NCBI GenBank assembly: GCA_018417955.1
Contig: JACTVC010000003.1
Location: forward strand, 434,001-498,000
Source of the DNA: Laccaria trichodermophora
Taxonomy: Eukaryota; Basidiomycota; Agaricomycetes; Agaricales; Hydnangiaceae
Direction of reading: 5' to 3'
DNA: 64,000 nucleotides
Below, piece by piece: positions 10,644 through 20,890 of the stretch. Each line of letters opens with the position of its first letter. The first letter of the stretch is position 1. The translations under genes and the position numbers were made by a program. A model generated the notes under the pieces. It ran no database searches. It was not told the DNA's origin and saw only the letters and a program-made list of their open reading frames with translations.

Positions 10644-11724
10644 TCAAGGGATCCCCACTGCGAGGCATTCTTTCACACATCTTGCAGTGAGTGCAGTAAG
10701 GTCCTTCAAAGAACCATTGTACTCTTTCTTAGCTGCAATCGCGAATGTAAACACAAATAATAATAAAACTGGTCAAGAACTTACTTGAGACAGTAATGTA
10801 AGGGAAGTCTGGGCCGACCACTTCCCTGAAAGGGCAGACACAAAGTGTTTCGAACCTTTTCTTCGTCTCCTTCACCAGAAGTGCATTGCGCGTGTCCGGA
10901 TCCAAGGTTTTCGTACGGCACATGGACTCCATGCCGTTACCATATTTGACCTCCGTTACCAGCCGCTCATACTTCGTAAAGACAGTGATCACAGGAACTG
11001 AATCAACGTGTGAGTGACGTCGACCCAAAAAAATAAAAACTACATACCAGGGCCAAGTTTTCCGCTGGACTTCATACAGAGCAAGTCTTCCACCCCGGCC
11101 TCGAGCAACCGATCACCTTCAGACAAGGGTACTTGGAAACAAAGCCTGCGAAACGCCTTGATCACCCTTTTTCACACAAGGATCGAGGTGCGATATACGT
11201 ACCAGACAGCATGAACCTGATCCCTCACATTTGGCATGTCCTTCCGAGCTTTCAAAAAATCGACAACTGTCTGGAAGTTTTCACGCTCCCCATGCTCGAA
11301 GCCCTGGCACTCGTGCAGAACAAACTTGCCATTTTTATTGGCTGTGATCGCAGTATTGATATCCGATATGACGGCTGTTGAATGAGACACGGTCTGGGGA
11401 AGGACGGCAAGCTTTAGGAGCGCATTTTGAAAAGATACGGAAGTGATCTCACAACATCCTTGACGCCGAAGCATTCATTGATAAGGGAAGATTTCCCCGC
11501 ACCACTCTGCAACAACAAAAGTATAAGCTAGTGCATGGGGGAAGAGATGTGAGAAAACTATGTTGCCGATGACCAGGACTCGGAATCTAGTAGCAAGGTA
11601 AGCCACAGTAAGCGGGGATTGATCAGACTGACCGTTCAACCAACTTGAACAACGCATCCGAACATTCCGCGTTGGCTAAAGCTAAGATCGATCGCACCAA
11701 GATCGCGCCCGCATTAGGCAGAAG
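10644..11724 (-). CDS. P-loop GTPase (G-domain protein), multi-exon, 5' exon unresolved
   Basis: Reads in order: LLPNAGAILVRS..DALFKLVER, FRVLVIGN (beta-1), SGAGKSSLINECFGV (Walker A/G1, about 11450-11508), LHECQGFEHGERENFQTV (G3 region), DMPNVRDQVHAVW, LCFQVPLSEGDRLLEAGVED, GPVPVITVFTKYERLV (G4-like TKYE, about 10960-11000) and a helical tail ending ALTARCVKECLAVGIP-stop at 10644. This order is typical of the fungal G-domain proteins expanded in Agaricomycetes; their cellular role is poorly known. Introns fall in FRVLVIG/SGAGK, at HAVW/LCF, before VPVIT and before KKEYNG. Oddity: the canonical donor in the P-loop intron leaves an extra Ile codon (GNI-SGAGKS). The C-terminus looks short for the family and the first exon could not be joined in frame, so a damaged gene is possible. 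Confidence 0.72.
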
Positions 11725-13191
11725 CTGTTGGTTTCGAACAAGTGCACACACCCCTGTATATGGGCTAGACTTCACTGTACGACGTCGAACTTGTCAAATG
11801 ATTTTGACCATTCTAGAGTAGAAAGTTCTGGATCAACAAGACAGGAGCGATTGCAAATGGGAGGCATTTACCTTGTTTTCCATAGGAGTGGGGGTCCACG
11901 TTGCTTAGCAATTCATCAAGGTGTATCGTATTCTTCGACATTACAAGAAACAGTTCGCGGAACCGGGCTCGAAGATAGAGGGGCTCTGAAGGCGAAAGTT
12001 GACTACTCGGACTCAGTTTGTCGTCCAACGCTACCCATGACCATCAGCTCACCAGGGGGGTGACAACCCAAATGTGTGTGTCCTTGCGCCCGGGAGGGTG
12101 ATTCCTGCTTGAACGATCCGATTGAAAGCTCGACCGATTTGAGAACGCTTTGCGATGTAACGTGAATTTCTTAGTCTCCCTTAGGCAACTCCTATGATGA
12201 GGGTGATGATAGTCGATCTCCCTCATATGGAATCTGCTTTTAGTCGCGCCCATCAAACCGTAGTAAAATAAACTGATCACGTGTGATTCCCACGACCGCG
12301 TCGTGTTTGCTAATTAGTGAGACTGTTGAGTATTTACAACGCGTTATTGGGGAGATCAGACGCGTTCTATGCCTAAAAACCCCCCAAAGAAACCCTTCAA
12401 GTTCAACAGTGGGCATGCCGCAAAATTCTCTAAGAAATGCTCCCCTTTGAACCTTATGACTATCAACTCGATGGCCGCACACCCTGAGCAGGCAAGACGT
12501 GAGTGAAAAAGCAATCAATTTTGTCTGCATCGAGGTCGCTGACCTTGTTCTCTCAGGACCTATTTGATGTGGATGTCCCCATTTCGGGTGAAAAGCTTGA
12601 CGTTGTCGAGTCTTACAATAGACGGCCTTTCCGTGCCTTCTTTTGATACACTTGAGCCCGAATTTTCATCACTTTTTTCTTTTGTGGCTGCGCTTAACTG
12701 ATTTTTGGTGGTTCTGAGAACCAGGGGTTGCAAGATAGGTTTGAATTCCAGTACCTGTGAAGGTGGGTGTACCATTGGGAGGTCCATAGAGGGTGAAATG
12801 AGTGGGGAAGTGTCGTAAATCACATTAGAGCAACATTGGGTATATATCAGAGGTGTTCATTGTGAGGACATGGCTGCGGATGCCCTTCATTATTCCAACC
12901 CGACGCATTGCGTCTTGGTTGCGTCTCGTCTTAGCGCTCTCACATGACTCAACCGTGGGAATAAAGAGCATCAATTTTTTACTACGGTTTGATGGCCTGG
13001 ATAGAATGGTGGAAAGGGCATCATAACTTACAGGTGGGTTTTGTACACTTCTTCTGAGATGAGACTGCCATCAGGTTTTCGAGCAGGAAAGAAGTCTGCG
13101 TGAAGAAGCTGGGGGTCGATTTGGACGTCGGCAGATGAAGGTGGTGTTGATGGAAGCTGGGGAATGTCGGCGTTTGACGCCGCTGAAAATT
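11725..13191. other. Gene-poor stretch, one possible exon
   Basis: No recognisable domain. A minus-strand frame at 12560-12823 (starting MIYDTSPLISPSMDLPMVHP, Ser/Lys/Glu-rich towards the end) is protein-like and could be an exon of an unidentified gene; I cannot connect it to neighbours. Confidence 0.35.
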
Positions 13192-13348
13192 GTCAGAAAA
13201 AACTATTTGGCCTTACAGTCATTTCTTGTTGATTACCTGCCTTACTTGCCTTATAAGGTTAAAATTTGGCCATTACAAGGCCCTTATAAGGCAATTAAGG
13301 CAGTTAATCAACAAGAAACTATTATAAGGCCAAATAATTTTTTCTGAC
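13192..13348. mobile_element. MITE, 157 bp, almost wholly palindromic
   Basis: Begins GTCAGAAAAAACTATTTGGC and ends with the complement, closing in CTGAC. Arms of about 68 nt pair along their length with a few mismatches and one small offset, leaving a 20-nt centre. Non-coding. Typical of a miniature inverted-repeat element; the flanks (AAAAT and TGATG after an extra T/A pair) show no clear target duplication, so the superfamily is undetermined. Confidence 0.85.
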
Positions 13349-13599
13349 ATGATGCGGCGGGTGCGTTCGTGCCTGGCGTCAGGGCGTGCAGATTAAATGT
13401 GCATAAAATAGAGGGAACGCAAATAAATTAGTGTAGAAAAAGCGAGAAACGAATGAAGTGGTGGTGGTACACTGTAGGGTAAAATGGAATACTGCACGTG
13501 TCTAGGTGAGCTGCCTAGCGGACCGTGGTCACCAGCGTATTGTGACCGCCTCCCAAATTTGGGACGCCGTCACCAAAATCTGGTGACATGGCAGCTTAG

Positions 13600-13699
13600 A
13601 ACCCAGCTGGGGTCTCCTTGGCCCCCTGATGTTTGGTTGGCAGGGTGGTGGATGCCCAATCCGAAGGGTAAAGTTATGTTCCGCAAACGTGCAACTTAG
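13600..13699 (+). pseudogene. Orphan C-terminus of a cytochrome P450
   Basis: The plus frame ends WPPDVWLAGWWMPNPKGKVM then FRKRAT-stop at 13699, matching the usual C-terminal tail of Agaricomycete P450s (about 25 residues after the heme domain). No heme motif or upstream P450 sequence is present; what precedes is a GTCACCA-rich inverted structure at 13525-13590. A stray 3' exon fragment. Confidence 0.55.
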
Positions 13700-13829
13700 A
13701 GAGGTTCTTGACTGATGTATGAATGTCGATGGTGGATTTGTACGTTTTGGTAGTGATACGTTTGGTGGCTGCTTCAAGGGTGTCAAGGCTCTGCCACACC
13801 AGTTTCCATCTTTCAGAATCCAAAGTTGA

Positions 13830-14140
13830 ACTTGACAGAAGACGAACTTGACAATGCCAAGTTGATGCCAAGTCAACATTGCAGAGATTAAAGGTGAAAT
13901 CACGGTACCAGAAGTGAAAGGCACTCTCGCCGTTGATGTTCAAAAGAATCCAGAGGGAACATACTATGCACAATGCACGGATGAACATGCTCCGCATGGA
14001 CATACACCTGTCTCGCTCATGCCTGCCATCTGAGATTGGGCTTGAGAAGCGCAATAAAACAGTGATTCGCATATCAGTGCGTGGAGTAGAAGTTGTGTCG
14101 TAAGTCCAACTTCCTTCCACGTCATTCAGGCCCACAGAAA
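13830..14140 (+). pseudogene. Second remnant of the EVKGT-motif family
   Basis: Plus-strand pieces read DELDNAKL, then after a frame change VNIAEIKGEITVPEVKGTLA, then GLEKRNKTVIRISVRGVEVV at about 14040-14100. The order matches the minus-strand remnant at 5964-6434. Frames are broken and no start or stop belongs to it. Family unidentified. Confidence 0.45.
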
Positions 14141-15299
14141 TTCTGGCACATTCCTCCTCACTGGCAACCTAACATCAAGTGCAAGAACCCTCAGTCGTGC
14201 GCTGAGCCCACCCAGCATCGAACACGTTGATTCTAACATTGGAGGTAGGACTTTGCATGGCGATGCCAAGGAGTAGAGGGAAGTTTGGAAGAGGTTAAGG
14301 ATGGGTTGATAGAATTTGAAGGGGCGAGGGAGGAGGAAAGAGGGTCGAACCCATGCTATTATGGTAGGTTTATGGGGGCAGCGTGCTTCATTGGTGCTTC
14401 AACAACTATAGCCAGTCTACACCGACCCACTGGTAGTGCACAGCGAGCACTTATGTGGCCTGGGAGTAGGCTTGAGCTGGACTTGATCAACACGTGTATC
14501 TGAGGGTGGCCATTTTACGTTGTAAGAAAGAAGCTCAGAATTCGAGAGGCGTACCTTTGTCACCAATGTCTTCCCGATACTTAGCATATGTCGGTGAAGT
14601 ATCGTCAGGTGGATCGGACTGATGGACGACGGCTAGCTCTCACCCAAGTGCCATTGACTGCCAAGGTATGAGATTCAGAAATCGCTGTCCTTGGGAGATC
14701 AACACAACTTTGCTTAGATGTACTTAAACTCATTCACTTGGCTCTACACCAACTCATCTCATGTCTTTCTGATTCGGCTGGCAACGGGGCAGCGAGGCCA
14801 TGGCAGCACTTGACACGTTCCCAGACCTGCTGTTTGAACGCTCATTCTGAGTGCTAGTCTTTCTCCTTTCACACCACCATGTTTTCCTCGGTGATTGGGA
14901 GCTCTGCCAGAGGCCCCAGCATTGAGATTTTCGGCAAGTCCTCCTGGCAGAGTTTCACCACTGCTGAAACTGAACATATAATTTGCCCGTCCCAGAAATT
15001 CATAGTCTGCATTCAATTGCGCCACCCGCAATACTTTAAGCTTCGTTGATGTAGCTTATGTAGATGAACATGCTTAGACCCAAGCAAGACCTTGTTGACG
15101 CCCTCGAGAAATAGTATGCATGGACATTCTTATTTGCAATGTTTAGGGGGAGGTACATCAGCAAAAGTTCATGTTCCATGGTAGGCCTAGTGTATATAGT
15201 ATGGGCCTACTTGCTTAGTATCTCGTTTGTGTGGCTTTGGTTGGGGGTTAGCAGGCTAGCAGTGTCTAGGATAGGCCGTGAAATGCTGGTATAGCCTAG
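14141..15299. other. Gene-poor, nothing assigned
   Basis: Short frames only. From about 15170 the sequence becomes repeat-like (GGCTAGCAG, GCCTAGCATGG), resembling the block at 19850-19990. Confidence 0.45.
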
Positions 15300-15300
15300 C

Positions 15301-15690
15301 ATGGAGCAGTACTTTACACTCCCACTGCTTGTCCAACAGACTCCGACAGACTTTCATCGGACCCTGCCATTTCCAATGGACCCAGCGGACAGTCCGTCGG
15401 AGTCCGTTGGACATGACTGGATTCCGCTGCTAGTCCAGGCAAAGTCCAGTGAAAGTCCACTCAAACTACTTAGAAGCAAGAAATGGTTGGACTGGCTGGA
15501 ATTCTGTGTCCATTGGACGTCCGCTGGACTTCCATCGGATTTCCAATGGACAGAGGCAGAAACCATCATAATTGCTAAGTTCTCAGTCTGCTGGACTTCC
15601 ACTGGACTTCCAATGGACTTCCAATGGACTTCTAAGCAAAAAAGGCACAACTTCCAACAGACTTTCAGTGTCCAGTCTGCAACTCTTATA
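15301..15690. repeat. Degenerate 11-nt repeat family (TTGGACTTCCN), left block
   Basis: Variants of TGGACTTCCA/CTGGACTTCC recur throughout, most regularly at 15590-15640. The long open frames on both strands here (reading DFQWTS or QWKSSG-type peptides) are a by-product of the repeat and not genes. Confidence 0.8.
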
Positions 15691-15824
15691 AGTAAATCTA
15701 AACAAGTCAGGCCCTGGTCAGACCTTATGCTAAATTCCTTAAGACATTGAAGTTTCAAAAACAAAGTATATTTTATACCTACATAAATTTATTTTACTAC
15801 ATTCTATGTTACAGAGAAGGGGGA

Positions 15825-16140
15825 GGGGGTGGTGATCAGAAAGGGAGGGGGGAGGGACAAAAAGTGAGGGAGAAGGGACAAAAAGTGAGGGGGGAGGATC
15901 AGAAAGGGAGGGGGGAGGGAATGGTAAGCATCAAGGGAGGAGGGAGTGGGGAGTGGTGAGCAGCAAGGGAGGAGGGAGTGGGGAGCAGCAAGGGAGGAGG
16001 AGGGAGCAAGGGAGGAGGAGGGAGCAAGGGAGGGGGGAGGGAGTGGTGAGCAGCAAGGGAGGGGAGTAAGGGTGGGGGGAGGGAGTGGTGAGTAATAGTG
16101 AGGGGATGGAATGGTGAGTAATGGAGGGGGGAGGGGATGG
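15825..16140. repeat. Purine-only G-rich tract, about 310 nt
   Basis: Almost exclusively G and A on the plus strand, built from GGGAGGAGGGAGTGGTGAGC-like and AAAGTGAGGG-like units with many runs of three to six G. Such mirror-like purine tracts can form triplex or G-quadruplex DNA. The proline-rich frame on the complementary strand is an artefact. Confidence 0.9.
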
Positions 16141-16163
16141 TGGTGCTGGGCCCTCATCCCCGT

Positions 16164-16690
16164 TCGCGCGTGGTCATTGGCGCGCATCGTTGACGCGTTA
16201 TTGCGTCGCGTCGTGTCGCCGTCCTCGCGTCGCGTGTTTTGTCGTCGTCCTCGCGTGTCGTGTCATCGTCGTCGTGTCGTCGTCGTCGTCGTCGTGTCGT
16301 CGTCCGTGTCGTGTCGTCGTCCGTCGTGTCGCCGTTTCGCGTCGTTGTTGCCTTTCATTCTCCTTGGGCGTTGTCGTCGCCTCGTTGTTGTCTCGTCGGC
16401 GGGCGTTGTTGACACGTCATCGTGTCGTCGTTGTCGTCGTGTCGTCGTGTTGTCCGCGTCGCGCGTCGTTGACACGTCGTCGTGTCGTTGTCGTCGTGTC
16501 GTTGTGTTGTTCGTGTCGCGTGTCGTTGACACGTCGTCGTGTCGTCACGCCGTCCGCGTTGCGTGTCGTTGACACGTCATCGTGTCGTGTCGTCGTGGGT
16601 CGGTGGGCTGTCGTGGCCGTTTGTGGGTGCTGGTGGGCGTGGTGGGCCGTCAGTGCGTGTCGTCGTCTGTTGGTGGTCAGATGAGCTAGG
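16164..16690. repeat. GTC/GTCGTC minisatellite, CpG-dense
   Basis: Built from GTC, GTCGTC and GTGTC words, with the anchor GTTGACACGTC recurring at 16408, 16468, 16525 and 16568 (spacing 60, 57, 43). Open frames on both strands (Arg/Val-rich one way, Asp/Thr/Arg-rich the other) follow from the repeat. Confidence 0.9.
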
Positions 16691-17048
16691 TTGGGGTGGG
16701 ATGGTTAGGGTGGGTCTGGGCACTCACTTTGCGCAGACGACGTCGCCGTGCGTCGTCGCCGTCGGACGACGCTGGATTGTCGTCGCCGCTGGGGATGGAT
16801 GATGGTTGAGGAAGAGAGACGTGGATCATTAATGATGGGAAAATCGCGCGTCGGCGTTTGCCGATGACCATTCTAGGAAGGTGGTCAAATAGTAGGTATG
16901 TATAATGTAAAACACCTACCTATATCAAAGCTGCCTTAGTCCAGCTGGTTCAGTGTTGTGTTGAATATTCTTCAGTTCCTGAGGTCCAGTGTTCAATTCC
17001 ATGATGTTGCATTTTTTTATATTATATAATTATAATAAGAACAGTCTG

Positions 17049-17245
17049 TTGGAATTCCATTGGACTTCCGTTGGACTTCCGTTGGACTTCCGTTGGACTT
17101 CCATTGGACTTCCATTGGATTTCTGTTGGATTTGTCCACTGGAATTCCATTGGTGCTTGCCTGTCATTTCCAGTGGACTGGCTGCTAGTTTGCTGTTAGT
17201 CCATTGGAAAAGTCCAATGGACTTAGAGGTCCGACCAGAAATGCT
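17049..17245. repeat. 11-nt tandem repeat (TTGGACTTCCG), right block
   Basis: At 17049-17136 the 11-mer TTGGACTTCCR is repeated about eight times in nearly perfect register, then degrades to 17245. Together with 15301-15690 it brackets the purine and GTC tracts, so 15.3-17.34 kb is probably one composite repeat. Confidence 0.88.
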
Positions 17246-17639
17246 CGGAAAAGCTTCGGACATTCACCGGAAAATTGCTGTAGTTGCAAAGCAGAAAAAA
17301 TGTCTGTTCTGAATACCCTCAGTCTGACGGAGTCCGGCCGGAGTCCGCTCGGAAAAGCAGTGGCAGCGTAAAGACCTCGCATGGAGAGAGGAAGGCTCAT
17401 ACCACCTAGTATGGTGTTTACGAGGGTGCCATGACCCATTTTAGCCAGTTGGTAGCTTATCACCGGCCTAGTATGCCTGTACTAGGATAGGATTTCGCTA
17501 CCTTGGCTGAAGAATATTTTTTTTCATTGTATTGACAGACTTCTTAAAACACAAGCTTTAGGCCCGTGCCTACGGCGTGGCGCTCGCCTGACACTCGAGA
17601 AAGTATTCTAGACATAATGATAGGAACATACTAACAAAT

Positions 17640-18450
17640 ACTAAATCCATTGTCGTTGCCGTCGTTGGTCATTGTTGGTCTCAACATTGTAGTTGTCATT
17701 CCTCATTGTCATTGGCGGTCATGGTTCATTGTCAGGGGGGTCGCTCGTCATCAGTGGTGGTGGTCGTTACTGTCATTTGTTGCCAATCATCTTTGTTGTC
17801 ACCCTTCTTCGTCATTCATTGTTGGTCACCACGTCACTGTTGGCAGGAGATGGGGAGGGGGGCATGATGTTCACCTGGAACAATGTGGACAGTGATGACA
17901 AAATGTGTCATCACCGTCCATCACCCCTGCCACTTCTGGTGAGAAAAAAGGAGAGGGAGGGAAGTCATATTGGTACTCACCTGAATGATACGAACAGTGA
18001 CAACGACATGTGTCATCACCGTCTGGATGATGTGCTATTGTCACCTGGTGCCCTCGTCGCGTCGTTGTGCCTTGCCCTCGTCGGTTTGTAACCAGCCCGT
18101 GTCTTTGTTGTGTCCTCATCCCGTCTCGTGTTTTCCTTGTCCATCGTCATTGTCTCTTGTCCCACATTATCGTTCCATCATTGTCCTGGGTCTCAACGAG
18201 GTGGGTTGGGACAGACGTGAGACGGGGGTACTTACCTTGGTGTTTTACAGGACAGAACAACGATGAACGACTTATGTCATTCGTTGTTGTCCTTTCACGT
18301 GGTTTTCCATCATTGTCCTATGTCTCAGTGAGGTGGGTTGGAACGAACGTAGGACGGTGGATACTCGCTGTGGTGTCCCATTATAAAACTGTCATGTTGC
18401 TGTCGGCGACATGGCACCTGCATTCCATGTTAGAGAGATGAATAGTGGGG
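17640..18450. repeat. Low-complexity GT/CATTGTC-rich region with two short tandem duplications
   Basis: ATGTGTCATCACCGTC recurs at about 17903 and 18010. A longer unit with TCCATCATTGTCC, CTCA and GAGGTGGGTTGG recurs at about 18175-18250 and 18305-18385. No gene. Confidence 0.65.
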
Positions 18451-20100
18451 GGATGCATGCTCACCTGGGCTCCTCAGCGCCTTGGTCTGCTCAAGGGTAC
18501 TGGCCGTTTTTCGTGCACCATGGTAGTAAATGGTGGTGGTTCGTCTGCGTTTGTGGGCAGTCGTCTTCGTTTGTGGGTGGTCATTGTTTTTTGGGTGGTC
18601 AGTTGAGCAGGTGTGCAACTCGACGCTCGAGCAGTGCATTGATTACATAATTCGGACCTTGAAATTCACACTCCGCTGATCGCATGACACTCCTTCCACT
18701 TTGACTTCACTCTTTGTTCCTGACCTCCACCACTGTCTGTGTCGCGTTGCTGCTCCCACTTCCCCCTCCTCCAGTCTCTCCCTCCAGCCCCCCTCCCACC
18801 ATTCCTGCCCTGGCGACGCCTGGTGACGACTAACTCATATTCATCGATCATAGGACACACAAAGCTCTTGACCGTGAAGCGATTTTCCCAAGTTGGGATA
18901 AGGGAACTTCTCAGCCGAAGGAGGGTGCATTTTTCTGGATGCCAGCGAGTATTTTTGCCTGCATATATGCGCCGCTTTGTAGGGTTCTGATGTTTTGGTG
19001 TCCCTTCATCTAGGTTTGCGTGTCGTCTGACGCGCAGGTGAGTCATGCACACCACAGACCTGCTTTGAGCAGCCTGTTAGCCCCCGAAAATCTAGTCGAA
19101 ACCTTTATACTCCTGGTACCATGCTCGACAGGCCGCGCTTCGCTTTTTCCCTGCACTCATCGACTCTGGAGCTGGATTGAACGGCCTATCAGATGTGAAC
19201 CTTGGATTCTCTTTGTGGGTGAGTGATTATATGCGCATATACGTGATCATGCTGGTTCTGACTTTCCAACAGATGAACAAGTTGACTTCTTTCCGCATCA
19301 ACATCCATTCAGCAGGGACGTCGGCCATCATCGTCGTGACGATCCCGCTCCGGCTCCTCAAGGCACACATACTGGCGGGTTCCAAGGGAGGCCACTCCAT
19401 CGCAGTGTCGAGTACAGACCGCCATGGTGATCGTTCACCACACATGCCTCTGTAATCAAAGCGGAAGACACCATCGACGTCCCCTATGAGTGGAATGAGA
19501 CTGAAAAAAAAACCAGAAACAGTCACTATTGACCAAAGGTCTGCTCCCCCCCCCCCTTTGACTCGACGCTGACTTCCTTCTAAAGTGCCTTTTTTCTCTC
19601 TGCTGCACGTCACTCATCTATCTCGGGGATTTCATTCAGGTGCGCATCATTTTCTTTTTGCTTGTTCTCCATCATTCCAGTTCGTCTCAACTGCCCCGTG
19701 CTTTTTCTTGCCGCCTGCCACAGTCTCATATAGTTTTTAGGCTTTGGATTAGACACTATGAGAAATACATGTTTTATTTTGCCCACATTTTACATGAAGT
19801 GATCAGAAACTAGAATAAGATTTTGAAATCTAGCTAAGATTGTATGGAAACGGCTTGCTAGGATGGCCTAGTATGGCCTCGCATGGTGTCAGGAGCCATG
19901 CAAGAAACTGGTGCCATGCAAGGCCTATCACCAGGGATGTAAGCCGAGGTTCCAACCTTGGCCATAGAAGGGGGGCTAACCTTTCATGGCCTATTGGTGC
20001 CTCTCATGGCCATTTATGGCCTTATGTGGAACCCGAACATCCACTAGTGACTAGTGGATGTAAGCACAGGTAAAGGGGTAGTGAGTGCCCCCGAATGAAG
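18451..20100. other. Gene-poor; repeat block at 19850-19990
   Basis: Two short plus frames at 19020-19455 (for example QMNKLTSFRINIHSAGT) have no recognisable domain. From about 19850 the motif GGCCTAGTATGGCC/CATGGCC recurs, similar to 15240-15300. Nothing else supported. Confidence 0.4.
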
Positions 20101-20109
20101 GTAGATGTG

Positions 20110-20890
20110 TTAGGCTAGGCCCCATTGAAGGTAAATTCGACGAAGCTGAGCAGGGGTCGACGGCGAGTTTGATGGAGTGTCAAAGACAAGCTTCATGTAG
20201 CAGGGATCGAAGGTGAACTCCTGGTACTTAACAAGCGTCAGACGACTCGACGTAGGAAACGTTGGAACAGATGTCAAATGAATTGCATCATCCACCATAC
20301 AAACACACATCCCCTCTGTGTCTGCCTCCTAGAATTTGGCTTGAAAATTACCGTAGAAGGTATGTTTGCCAATGCCAAGAGATTGTGTGGTGCTCTGAGC
20401 TGCTTTGTAGGTCTCTCCTCCTCTCTCACGGTGGCAAGATTGACGTAAACCTGAAATCAAGCACAACCCGACATTGAACGTGTCGATCCCAAATGAGACC
20501 GTGTTGGAAATGCCGTGGCGAGTTTATGTTAGATTTGGGGAGAGTTGGTGAGTGGAAGGGGAGTGTCAAGTGGGTAGAGAAAGAAGTTGAGGTGCAAGAT
20601 GAGGGGTTCGAGAGGGTGGTTCGAGGTGGTGTGGAATCAACTCAGAAGTGGTAGGTGAAAGACAATCAGCGAAGAGCCGAGTATGGGAACCAAATTGAAC
20701 ATCCACCCAGCAAAACCTACATGAAGACACTGGGGGTGATAGGCTTTACGTGCAGGAATAGAGATGGGCTGACAGAGATGCAGGTCTTTGGCAGGTCTAT
20801 GCCTTCCTTCAGATTTGTTGGGGAGCACAGTGTCGGCTCATGGACCAAGATTGGAAAGAGAATACAGATTGAGATTATGCATGCACATAG
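20110..20890. other. Broken remnants, no gene
   Basis: Around 20190-20360 faint traces of the EVKGT-motif family can be read (AGIEGEL, later IWLENYRRR). A plus-strand frame at 20655-20894 has no recognisable domain. Confidence 0.3.

Noticed and set aside
15804..16187. Long Pro/Leu/Ser-rich minus-strand frame
   Set aside because: It is the complement of the purine-only tract; absence of stops follows from composition.
16111..16684. Arg/Val/Ser-rich plus frames and Asp/Thr/Arg-rich minus frame
   Set aside because: Translations of the GTC minisatellite in several frames; no protein-like variation.
16930..17005. tRNA-like segment (TAGTCCAGCTGGTTCAG, GTGTTCAATTCC)
   Set aside because: A- and B-box-like strings are present but the acceptor ends do not pair.
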